This document shows positions 26,883 through 34,989 of a stretch of 64,000 nucleotides of DNA, in pieces. Source of the DNA: Mycoplasmatota bacterium. Its GTDB lineage: Bacteria > Bacillota_I > Bacilli_A > RF39 > UBA660. The DNA is taken from contig JALFKQ010000035.1 in assembly GCA_022774645.1 (NCBI GenBank), forward strand, positions 89,277 to 153,276, given 5' to 3'. The notes below the pieces were generated by a model that saw only the letters and a program-made list of their open reading frames with translations, searched no databases and was not told the DNA's origin. Position 1 is the first letter of the stretch; every line of letters starts with the position of its first letter. The position numbers were made by a program, and so were the translations under genes.

Positions 26883-28838
26883 ATGAATATAAAAAAGACT
26901 AAAAAAGGTATGAATTTAATGCCTTATGTAATACTAACAATAGTAGTACTAGGATCATATTTATTCTTAAATTCATTTAGTACAAAAGTAAATAAAATGG
27001 ACTATAATGAATTAACAAAAGAAATAGGAAATAATAATGTTAAAGAATTAACAGTAACTCCTAAAAATGCTGCAGGAGTTTATATATTAACAGGTAAATT
27101 AAATAATTATGGAAAGGGTGAAACATTTACAGTAACTATCCCTTATACAGATACAGTTATTTCATCAGTGTATGAACTAGCTGAAAGTAATAATTTAAAA
27201 GTACAAACAAACACTAATCCAGAAAATAGTGCTTGGTTAAATATAGTTATAAATATAGTACCAATTATAATATTTGGAGTACTTGCTTATGTAATGATAG
27301 CAAAACTAAGTAATAATGGTAAAGGTACATTTGATTTTAGTAAAAGTAGAGCTAAACTATCAGAAGATGGTGGAACTAAAACATTTAAAGATGTTGCTGG
27401 ATTAAAAGAAGAAAAAGAAGAAGTTCAAGAACTAATTGATTTCTTAAAGAATCCAAAGAAATTTACTAAAATGGGTGCTAGAATTCCAAAAGGAGTATTA
27501 TTAGTAGGTCCTCCAGGAACAGGTAAAACATTACTTGCAAAAGCAGTAGCAGGAGAAGCAAAAGTACCTTTCTTCTATATAAGTGGTAGTGATTTTGTAG
27601 AATTATTTGTAGGTGTTGGTGCTTCTCGTGTAAGAGACATGTTTAAACAAGCAAAACAAACTGCGCCATGCTTAATATTTATAGATGAAATAGATGCAGT
27701 AGGTCGTGAAAGAGGAACTGGACTTGGCGGTGGACACGATGAAAGAGAGCAAACACTAAATCAATTGTTATCAGAAATGGATGGTTTTAGTGAAAATGAA
27801 GGAATCATAATTATAGCTGCAACAAATAGACCAGATGTATTAGATCCAGCTTTATTAAGACCAGGAAGATTTGATAGACAAGTAACAGTTGGAAGACCAG
27901 ATGTTAAAGAAAGAGAAGAAATTTTAAAAGTTCATGCTAAAAATAAAATACTTGCTCCAAGTGTAAAGCTAAAACATATAGCTGAAAGAACACCGGGATA
28001 TTCAGGAGCAGATTTAGAAAATCTACTTAATGAAGCTGCATTACTTGCAGTAAGAAGAAACAAAGATGCAATTACAATGGATGAGATAGATGAAGCAAGT
28101 GACAGAGTTCTTATGGGACCAGCAAAAACTAGTAGAAAAGTAACAGAATATGAAAAGAAGATAGTTTCATATCACGAAGCTGGACACGCAGTTTCAGGAA
28201 TTGTTCTTCCAAATGGTGAAGAAGTACACAAGATAACAATTATTCCAAGAGGTATGGCAGGTGGATATACACAAATGCTTCCAAAAGAAGAAAGAACACT
28301 TGTATATACTAAGAAAGAGTTAGAAGAACAAATTATAACTTTATTATCAGGCCGTGTAAGTGAAGAAGTATTCTTAAATGAAATATCAACAGGAGCGAGT
28401 GACGACTTAAAGAGAGCAACAAAAATAGCTAGAAGTATGGTTACAGAATATGGTATGAGTTCACTTGGTGCTGTTCAATTAGAACATAGAAGTGAAAGCG
28501 TATTCTTAGGTAGAGATTATAATCAAACTAAAAATTTCTCAGATCAAGTAGCATTAGAAATAGATAAAGAAGTAAGAAAAATAATTGATGAATGCTATGC
28601 TCAAGCAAAAGAAATACTTAAAAAACATAAAAATTTAGTAGAAGTATTAGCAAAAGTTTTAGCTGAAAAAGAAACTTTAACAAAAGAAGAAATAGAAGAT
28701 ATTGTAGAAGCTAATAGCAATATTAAAATAAAAAAAGAAGAAAAAATTTCTGATGAAGATAAAGAAATTAAAGAAGTAGAAGAAAATAAAGAAGAAACAC
28801 CTAAGAAAACTAAAAAGCAAACTAAAACAGAAGAGTAG
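26883..28838 (+). CDS. ftsH: ATP-dependent membrane zinc metalloprotease FtsH
   Basis: FtsH degrades misassembled membrane and regulatory proteins. The 651-residue protein has two membrane segments (about 12-30 and 119-140) around an extracytoplasmic loop, Walker A GPPGTGKT (about 209), Walker [10 protein letters not shown], the second-region [20 protein letters not shown] (20 residues), and the zinc site HEAGH (about 431). The tail is rich in Lys/Glu. The stop codon sits inside the terminator hairpin. Confidence 0.98.
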   Translation: MNIKKTKKGMNLMPYVILTIVVLGSYLFLNSFSTKVNKMDYNELTKEIGNNNVKELTVTPKNAAGVYILTGKLNNYGKGETFTVTIPYTDTVISSVYELAESNNLKVQTNTNPENSAWLNIVINIVPIIIFGVLAYVMIAKLSNNGKGTFDFSKSRAKLSEDGGTKTFKDVAGLKEEKEEVQELIDFLKNPKKFTKMGARIPKGVLLVGPPGTGKTLLAKAVAGEAKVPFFYISGSDFVELFVGVGASRVRDMFKQAKQTAPCLIFIDEIDAVGRERGTGLGGGHDEREQTLNQLLSEMDGFSENEGIIIIAATNRPDVLDPALLRPGRFDRQVTVGRPDVKEREEILKVHAKNKILAPSVKLKHIAERTPGYSGADLENLLNEAALLAVRRNKDAITMDEIDEASDRVLMGPAKTSRKVTEYEKKIVSYHEAGHAVSGIVLPNGEEVHKITIIPRGMAGGYTQMLPKEERTLVYTKKELEEQIITLLSGRVSEEVFLNEISTGASDDLKRATKIARSMVTEYGMSSLGAVQLEHRSESVFLGRDYNQTKNFSDQVALEIDKEVRKIIDECYAQAKEILKKHKNLVEVLAKVLAEKETLTKEEIEDIVEANSNIKIKKEEKISDEDKEIKEVEENKEETPKKTKKQTKTEE

Positions 28839-28856
28839 AAATACTCTTCTTATTTT
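28829..28856 (+). terminator. Terminator overlapping ftsH stop
   Basis: AGAAGAGTA and TACTCTTCT form a 9-bp stem with a GAAA loop followed by a T-rich run. Confidence 0.8.
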
Positions 28857-28864
28857 GGTATAAT
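28856..28864 (+). promoter_or_regulatory. Extended -10 element for the tsaB operon
   Basis: TGGTATAAT is an extended -10 box directly after the ftsH terminator, about 40 bases before tsaB. A weak -35 (TAGAAA) lies 17 bases upstream. Confidence 0.5.
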
Positions 28865-28905
28865 ATTGCCGAGTAGGAAAACTATGCAGTGAAAAGAGGG
28901 ATAAA

Positions 28906-29451
28906 ATGATATTATTTATAGATACTCATGATGAATTAATAACAATTGCCTTAAAAACAAAAGATAATCTATACATTAAAACACAAGAAAGTGAGTATTC
29001 TCATTCAATATACACAATGCCAATGATAGCAGCTGTATTTGATGAGAACAAACTTGATATAAAAGATTTAGAGAAAATAATAGTAGTTAATGGACCAGGA
29101 AGTTTTACAGGAATAAGAATTGGACTTAGTTCTGCTAAAACAATTGCCTATGCATTAAATATTAAAATAAATACTATTTCAAGTTTAATGGCATATTTAA
29201 TAAGCAGTGATATTAAGAAAGATAAAATGGCAATTATAGAGGATAATAAAGGTTACTATATTGCAGCAACAGATAAGGATAATAATATAATCTTAGATGA
29301 GCAATATGTAACTGAAAATAACTATAATTATACAGTTGTAGAACACAAATTAGATATAAAAAAAATAATAAATTATTTAAAAGACGCAGAAAGTGAAAAC
29401 CCACATTTTATAAAAGCAAATTACATTAAAAAGATAGAGGTGGAAAAATGA
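28906..29451 (+). CDS. tsaB: tRNA threonylcarbamoyladenosine protein TsaB
   Basis: TsaB is the non-catalytic partner of TsaD in making t6A37 of tRNA. The 181-residue protein has the ASKHA fold start ILFIDTHDELITIAL and the family signature VVNGPGSFTGIRIGLSSAK (about 65-83). It is shorter than usual (about 230), lacking part of the C-terminal region. Ribosome site AAAAGAGGGATAAA. It overlaps rimI by ATGA, in a tsaB-rimI-tsaD operon. Confidence 0.9.
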   Translation: MILFIDTHDELITIALKTKDNLYIKTQESEYSHSIYTMPMIAAVFDENKLDIKDLEKIIVVNGPGSFTGIRIGLSSAKTIAYALNIKINTISSLMAYLISSDIKKDKMAIIEDNKGYYIAATDKDNNIILDEQYVTENNYNYTVVEHKLDIKKIINYLKDAESENPHFIKANYIKKIEVEK

Positions 29452-29780
29452 TAGAAAAGGAAATATTATCAGATACAGATTCAGTGTATAACTATAAAGA
29501 CGGAGATACAGTATTAGGCTATCTAGAAATTAGATTAGTAGACGGTGTAATTGATATAATGAATCTATTTGTAAATGAGGAAAACAGAAAGCAAGGGATT
29601 GCAACTGCATTAATGGAAGAAATGTTTAAAAAAGAAAAATATAGTAGGATAATGTTAGAAGTAAATGAAAATAATATAGAAGCATTAAGACTATATAATA
29701 AATTAGGATTTAAAGAAATAAGCTTAAGAGACAGATATTATGGTGAAGACACAGCTATAATTATGGAGAAGGTGAAATAA
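29448..29780 (+). CDS. rimI: GNAT acetyltransferase RimI
   Basis: RimI-type enzymes acetylate protein N-termini, classically ribosomal protein S18. The 110-residue protein retains the acetyl-CoA loop VNEENRKQGIATALM (about 43-57) and the ending NNIEALRLYNKLGFKE.. RYYGEDTAIIMEK. The N-terminal strand region is short (usual length about 150). It overlaps tsaB (ATGA) and tsaD (TAATG), supporting the standard operon assignment. Confidence 0.87.
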   Translation: MIEKEILSDTDSVYNYKDGDTVLGYLEIRLVDGVIDIMNLFVNEENRKQGIATALMEEMFKKEKYSRIMLEVNENNIEALRLYNKLGFKEISLRDRYYGEDTAIIMEKVK

Positions 29781-30784
29781 TGAAAGATGTTTATATCTTA
29801 GCAGTAGAATCTTCTTGTGATGAAACTAGTGTAAGTATTATTAAAAATGGTTATGAAGATATAGCAACAATTATCAATACTCAAATAGATGTTCATACAA
29901 AATATGGAGGAGTAGTTCCAGAAGTAGCAAGCCGTTTACATTTAGAAAATATTACAATGGTAATAAATGAATGTATGGAAAAAGCTAATATGAAATTTGA
30001 AGATATTGATGCATTTGCTTGTACTTATGCTCCTGGGCTTCTAGGAAGCTTACTAGTAGGTGTTGAAGCAACAAAAGCACTATCATATATATATAAGAAA
30101 CCATTTATAGCTGTTAATCATATGATGGGACATATATATGCCAATATGATAGGTAATCATTTAGAATATCCTTTATTATCATTAATAATTTCAGGAGGTC
30201 ATACTGATTTAATTTTAATGAAAAGTGAAGATTCATTTGAATATATAGGTCAAACATTAGATGATGCAATAGGAGAGGCATATGATAAAGTAGCAAGAAT
30301 ATTAAATTTGCCTTATCCAGGAGGACCAAATGTTGAAAAATATGCATTACAAGGAAATCCGACATATAAGATGCCAAATATATTAAATGACGATTCATTC
30401 AATTTTAGTTTTAGTGGTATAAAGAGCCATATAAATAATTTAGTCCACAATGAAAGACAAAGAGGTAATAAAGTTAATGAGTATGATATTGCTTCATCAT
30501 TTCAAACTTGTGTGACTAGTCATCTAGTTGATAAAACAAAGAAAGCATTATTAAAATATAACTTAAAAACATTACTTATAAGTGGTGGAGTAGCAAGTAA
30601 TACTTATATAAGAGAGTCACTAAAAGAAATGTGTGAAAGTATAGTGGTAGAAATGCATATGCCACCTAAAAAATATTGCACAGATAATGCCGCAATGATA
30701 GGTGCTGCAGCTTACATATTGTATAAAAATAAAAAATTTGCACCATTAAGTACAAATGCTATGAGCCATATAAACTTACAATAA
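29780..30784 (+). CDS. tsaD: tRNA N6-adenosine threonylcarbamoyltransferase TsaD
   Basis: TsaD transfers the threonylcarbamoyl group to A37 of ANN-decoding tRNAs. The 334-residue protein has ESSCDETSVSI (about 10-20), the metal-binding HMMGHIYAN (about 113-121), SGGHTDLIL, the DDAIGEAYDKVAR block, and ISGGVASN near residue 270. The start overlaps the rimI stop. A bidirectional hairpin terminator follows, facing the minus-strand cluster. Confidence 0.97.
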   Translation: MKDVYILAVESSCDETSVSIIKNGYEDIATIINTQIDVHTKYGGVVPEVASRLHLENITMVINECMEKANMKFEDIDAFACTYAPGLLGSLLVGVEATKALSYIYKKPFIAVNHMMGHIYANMIGNHLEYPLLSLIISGGHTDLILMKSEDSFEYIGQTLDDAIGEAYDKVARILNLPYPGGPNVEKYALQGNPTYKMPNILNDDSFNFSFSGIKSHINNLVHNERQRGNKVNEYDIASSFQTCVTSHLVDKTKKALLKYNLKTLLISGGVASNTYIRESLKEMCESIVVEMHMPPKKYCTDNAAMIGAAAYILYKNKKFAPLSTNAMSHINLQ

Positions 30785-30817
30785 AAAAATAATCATCTTT
30801 AAATGATTATTTTTTTA
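30783..30817. terminator. Bidirectional terminator between tsaD and the minus-strand cluster
   Basis: A-rich AATAATCAT and ATGATTATT pair around a six-base loop, with A run on the left and T run on the right, so it works in both directions. The minus-strand gene ends inside it. Confidence 0.8.
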
Positions 30818-31232
30818 TTTTCTTATTAATTTCACTAACATTTTCGTGTATTGAAAGTAATACTAATGAAAATTCATATACAATTCTTAAAATTAAATTT
30901 CCACCAATTAGTACTAGCAAGAATAGAACAAAACTAGTTGAAATAAAACTAAAAGATGATAAAGTAGTAAATATAGCAAAAACTAAATAAGATACTTTTA
31001 ATATTGTTGTAATATACATTTTTTTGAATTTAACAAACTCATATAGTTTAGCCATAAATCCTTTGTAATTATTTTCATTCTTATCAGCAAAAACAGTGAA
31101 GTATAAACAAATACCGGCAACAATTGCAACAACTAATGAAATAATTGTCCACATACCAGCATTTTGTAAACTAGAGACTCCAGAATTACCGAAATAAGAA
31201 TCAATGTCACTTCCATATGCATTTCCGTACAT
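30807..31232 (-). CDS. DUF4282-like membrane protein
   Basis: The ATG at 31232 follows AAAAGGAGGTG, a perfect ribosome site, giving 141 residues starting MYGNAYGSDIDSYFGN. Three hydrophobic segments are visible (about 28-48, 78-98 and 100-120). The C-terminal half, ending LRIVYEFSLVLLSIHENVSEI, resembles the DUF4282 family pattern (R-x-x-x-E-x(4)-L-F-x-I-x-E-N), by memory. Function unknown. It is the last gene of the minus-strand cluster and has its own strong ribosome site. Confidence 0.65.
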   Translation of the reverse strand: MYGNAYGSDIDSYFGNSGVSSLQNAGMWTIISLVVAIVAGICLYFTVFADKNENNYKGFMAKLYEFVKFKKMYITTILKVSYLVFAIFTTLSSFSFISTSFVLFLLVLIGGNLILRIVYEFSLVLLSIHENVSEINKKIKK

Positions 31233-31276
31233 AAAGCACCTCCTTTTCTGTAAATATACTAACATATTATTAACAA

Positions 31277-31723
31277 TTAATAAATATTAGAAGTATTCTT
31301 TTTAAAAACAAATAATTTGCTTAAAACATAATTAGCAACAGTTACAACGATTTGAACAACTAATTTCATAATTTTATCATTTAAATGTAATAGAGTGACA
31401 AATATAAACATAATACCCATATCCATAAGTAAAGTTGCTATTCTAGAACCATAAAAACTAGCTGCCTCTTTTAATTTGTTTTCATTGTTACTTTTAAAAA
31501 CAAATATTCTATTAGCAAAATAGGCAAAAGTTACAGCACATATCCAAGAAATAATATTAGCTGCTTGAAGTTGATACCATATATCAGGACTTAAAAAAGT
31601 CAAAATACATAAATAATAACTTCCTAGACTCACAACAGTAGTAAGTCCACCAACTATTAAATAATTAATTATCTCTTCATATTTCTTATAAAGTTTTAAA
31701 CATTTTTTCCACACTTTTTTCAT
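31277..31723 (-). CDS. GtrA-family membrane protein
   Basis: The 148-residue protein has four membrane segments and the GtrA pattern: NYLIVGGLTTVVSLGSYY, ANIISWICAVTFAYFANRIFVF and the ending VANYVLSKLFVF. GtrA proteins are thought to flip undecaprenyl-phosphate-linked sugars across the membrane. It overlaps the upstream glycosyltransferase by four bases (ATGA), which supports a two-gene unit that makes and moves a lipid-linked sugar for wall or teichoic-acid decoration. The accepting polymer is unknown. Confidence 0.88.
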   Translation of the reverse strand: MKKVWKKCLKLYKKYEEIINYLIVGGLTTVVSLGSYYLCILTFLSPDIWYQLQAANIISWICAVTFAYFANRIFVFKSNNENKLKEAASFYGSRIATLLMDMGIMFIFVTLLHLNDKIMKLVVQIVVTVANYVLSKLFVFKKNTSNIY

Positions 31724-32646
31724 AAGTATTCTTCATCAAATCCAATCTCTTCTTTAGCTATATATATTGGTCTATTTTTAGTTTCATTATACGTTTTTCC
31801 TAGATATTCACCTAAAATTCCCAAGAATATTAATTGAAGTCCACCAAGGAAAAGCATCACACACATTAAAGAAGAATAACCAGGAGTATCAATTCCTTTA
31901 ACTATAGCTTTTATAATAATAACAATTAAATAAATAAATGCTGCAAAGCTAGTTAGTATACCAGTATAAGTAGCAAATCTAAGTGGTTTTGTACTAAAAG
32001 CAACTATTCCATCAAAAGCATAATTAAATAACTTAACTTTATTCCATTTAGTAGTGCCACCTTTTCTTTCTTCTACTTTATAAGAATCATAATATGTTTT
32101 GAATCCTACATAACTAAATATACCTTTTGAAAATCTATTTCTTTCATCTAAAGAAACAATAGAATTAACCATATTTCTTCTAAACATTCTAAAATCACTT
32201 GCACCATCAACTATATTCATATTAGAAAGTTTTCCCATAATATTATAGAAACATCTTTGCAAAAATCTCTTTTTATGTTGTTTTTGACACATACAAACTG
32301 AATCATAATCTGGATTTTCATTTAAAAATTTATACATTTTAACCATATAATTTGGATTTTGCTGTAAATCGCAGTCAATTATACAAGCATAATCAGAAGT
32401 AGAGTGTAAAAGACCTGCATAAATAGCTGCTTCTTTACCAAAATTTTTAGAAAAACTAACAATTTTTACACGCTCGTCATCTTTTTCGTGTAGTTCTTTT
32501 AATTTTTTTAATGTTTTGTCTTTACTTCCATCATCCACAAAAATAAAGTTGTGTTTAATATCCCCCAATGCTTCATTAACTTTCTCATAAAAATTAACAA
32601 CATTTTCTTCTTCATTATATGAAGGTACTATAACATCTAATTTCAT
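31720..32646 (-). CDS. GT2-family bactoprenol glycosyltransferase
   Basis: The 308-residue protein is a GtrB/YkoT-type enzyme that loads a hexose onto undecaprenyl phosphate. The N-terminal GT-A domain shows VPSYNEEENVVNFYEKV, FVDDGSKDKTLKKL and IIDCDLQQNP (DXD-like, about 88-97). Two C-terminal membrane segments (about 226-250 and 259-282) end with GEYLGKTYNETKNRPIYI, a family hallmark. Ribosome site AAGAGG. It pairs with the GtrA gene downstream. Confidence 0.9.
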   Translation of the reverse strand: MKLDVIVPSYNEEENVVNFYEKVNEALGDIKHNFIFVDDGSKDKTLKKLKELHEKDDERVKIVSFSKNFGKEAAIYAGLLHSTSDYACIIDCDLQQNPNYMVKMYKFLNENPDYDSVCMCQKQHKKRFLQRCFYNIMGKLSNMNIVDGASDFRMFRRNMVNSIVSLDERNRFSKGIFSYVGFKTYYDSYKVEERKGGTTKWNKVKLFNYAFDGIVAFSTKPLRFATYTGILTSFAAFIYLIVIIIKAIVKGIDTPGYSSLMCVMLFLGGLQLIFLGILGEYLGKTYNETKNRPIYIAKEEIGFDEEYL

Positions 32647-32658
32647 TTTTAACCTCTT

Positions 32659-33147
32659 TTAATAACCTAATTTTCCATCTAAACTTTCATCATTTTTAAT
32701 AAGATCACTTACTAAAATTTCTCTATATTTATCTTTACTATCTCTAATAACTAATTTTTCGATTCCACTATTTATAACAACTCTCTTACACATAGAACAA
32801 CTCATTGAGTTTTCTACATATTCACCAGTTTTTGAATCTTTACCAACCATATAAAGTGTAGCACCAATCATTTCACTTCTGCTTGCCGAAATAATAGCAT
32901 TTTGTTCAGCGTGTACGCTTCTACATAGTTCATATCTTTCACCTCTTGGAATATTTAATTGTTCACGAATACAATATCCAAGATCATCACAATTTTTTCT
33001 ACCTCTTGGAGCTCCATTATATCCAGTAGATATAATTTCATCATTTTTAACGATAACTGCTCCCCATTTTTTTCTTAAACAAGTGGCTCTTTCTAAAGTT
33101 GCCTCTGCTATATCTAAATAATAATTATTTTTATCTATTCTTTCCAT
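32659..33147 (-). CDS. dCMP deaminase (ComEB-like)
   Basis: The 162-residue zinc enzyme deaminates dCMP to dUMP for thymidylate synthesis. It has GAVIVKNDEIISTGYNGAPRG (quoted partly), the catalytic HAEQNAII (about 78-85) and the zinc Cys pair CSMCKRVVINSG (about 116-119). This family includes ComEB, which lies in the B. subtilis comE operon but is not itself needed for DNA uptake. It is the first gene of the minus-strand cluster, behind AAGAGG. Confidence 0.9.
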   Translation of the reverse strand: MERIDKNNYYLDIAEATLERATCLRKKWGAVIVKNDEIISTGYNGAPRGRKNCDDLGYCIREQLNIPRGERYELCRSVHAEQNAIISASRSEMIGATLYMVGKDSKTGEYVENSMSCSMCKRVVINSGIEKLVIRDSKDKYREILVSDLIKNDESLDGKLGY

Positions 33148-33256
33148 ACTAAAACCTCTTAGATATATTGTATCATAAAATACAAAATTCTTATATATAA
33201 ATTATTTATTTAACAATGGTCAATATGTTATACTTATATAGAATAGGAAGGTAAGT

Positions 33257-34933
33257 ATGAGAGATTTTATAAAAAAAATAATAAGAAAAAGTAAAAAAGA
33301 AATATTCTTCGAATTAATCGTATGTATAGTTTTAAGAGCAATATTATTAATAAATCCAATACTTTATAGTGAAACAGTAAACTATATTTCAGATTCAAAG
33401 TATGGAGAAGCAATAAATATATTAATCATATATATAATATCAATGAGTATCTATAAACTATTTGAATATATTAGACAAAGAACATTCTATTCTGTATATA
33501 GCAAGCTTTATAAAGAATCAACTTCAATCGGAATGCAATACACAAATAATAATTCTATATTCAGTTTATCAAGATTTACCCCTGGAGAATACTTAAATAT
33601 AATGGGGACTGATATTGATATAGTATGTAGTTTTATAACAAATGGTATATATAGAATTGTACAATTATTAGAATTTTTAGTAATATATTATTATTTCTTT
33701 AATATAAACATAACATTATTTTTTATAACAATATCTTTTTCAATAATAGTACTTACATTAATAATAATATTTGGAAATAAAATACAAGTATTTAATAAAG
33801 AAAGAAAAGATAATTATGATAAAAAAACTAGTGCTATAAATGATTTTTTCAATGGAATTAAAGAAATAAAAGGATTTAATTTAGGAAAAAGTATTAATAA
33901 TAGAGCATCAAATGAAACAAATAAGTATCTACAGTCATTTAAAAAATATTCAATATGTTACTATGCTATCAATATAATAACAGTATATATATTTGAAATA
34001 TTGAGATTATTTGTATTTATATATGGAGTTATTGAAATATCAAAGGGTAATATGGAATTAGGTGTATTATTAGTAATATATAGTTACTATCAAAAAATTA
34101 TAGATAATTTCTCATTAGTTTCAACAATGAATTTAGAATATAAAAATGTTAAGATGTCTTTATCAAGAATAAATAAATTATTTGAATATGCTAAAAGTGA
34201 TAATGAAAATAAAGTTGAGATAACTGAACCAAAGGGCAAAATAGATTTTAGTCATGTTTTATATGGCTATAGACATGATCCAGTATTAAACGATTTTACA
34301 ATCGAAGTAAAGCCAAATACCATAACAGCAATAACAGGGAAAACAGGAAGTGGAAAAACAGGAGTATTCGATTTGTTAATGAAAATGAATAGACAAATAC
34401 AAGGTAGTATCATGATAGATGATTTAGATATATCTACAATAAATGATACTTCTTATTATAATGTGGTATCAATTGCAAGAAAAAATCCATTTTTCTTCAA
34501 TAGTAGTATAAAAGACAACTTAACAATTATAGGTAAAGAAACAAGCGAAATAGAAAAAATATGCAAAAGTTTAGGAATACACGAAACAATAATGTCATTA
34601 GAAAAAGGATATGACACAGTTATATCTAATAGTACTAAACTATTATCATCAAGTGATAAAAAACTTTTAGCTATAGCTAGAGTATTAATAAAAGATACTA
34701 AAATATTCTTATTTGACGAAATTATCGAAGCATTAGATAAAGAAAATAGAGACATAGTAATGAAAATATTAAAAGAAAAGAAAAAAGATCATACTATTAT
34801 GATAATTTCAAGAGATAAAAACATATTGAAACAAATGGATAATATAGTTTTAATAGATGCAGGAAAAGTAGAAGGAATAGGTAATCATGAAGAACTATCA
34901 AAAGAAAGTTCCTTATATAAAGAAATAATATAA
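33257..34933 (+). CDS. ABC exporter half-transporter with degenerate ATPase motifs
   Basis: The 558-residue protein has an N-terminal six-helix exporter domain (about 15-290) and a C-terminal ATPase domain. Walker A is intact (GKTGSGKTG, about 361), as are a Q-loop-like segment and Walker B with its Glu (IFLFDEIIEAL). However the LSGGQ signature is replaced by LSSSDKK, and the switch His region reads IISRDKNI instead of the usual AHRLST. It is probably one half of a heterodimer with a degenerate site, but no partner gene is adjacent. Substrate unknown. Confidence 0.85.
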   Translation: MRDFIKKIIRKSKKEIFFELIVCIVLRAILLINPILYSETVNYISDSKYGEAINILIIYIISMSIYKLFEYIRQRTFYSVYSKLYKESTSIGMQYTNNNSIFSLSRFTPGEYLNIMGTDIDIVCSFITNGIYRIVQLLEFLVIYYYFFNINITLFFITISFSIIVLTLIIIFGNKIQVFNKERKDNYDKKTSAINDFFNGIKEIKGFNLGKSINNRASNETNKYLQSFKKYSICYYAINIITVYIFEILRLFVFIYGVIEISKGNMELGVLLVIYSYYQKIIDNFSLVSTMNLEYKNVKMSLSRINKLFEYAKSDNENKVEITEPKGKIDFSHVLYGYRHDPVLNDFTIEVKPNTITAITGKTGSGKTGVFDLLMKMNRQIQGSIMIDDLDISTINDTSYYNVVSIARKNPFFFNSSIKDNLTIIGKETSEIEKICKSLGIHETIMSLEKGYDTVISNSTKLLSSSDKKLLAIARVLIKDTKIFLFDEIIEALDKENRDIVMKILKEKKKDHTIMIISRDKNILKQMDNIVLIDAGKVEGIGNHEELSKESSLYKEII

Positions 34934-34957
34934 AATACCTTAATTGGTATTTTTTTA
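34932..34957 (+). terminator. Terminator after the ABC exporter
   Basis: AAAATACC and GGTATTTT form an 8-bp stem followed by Ts, overlapping the stop codon. Confidence 0.8.
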
Positions 34958-34989
34958 TTGTTCTCATAATATGATTTAATGAGGAAAAT

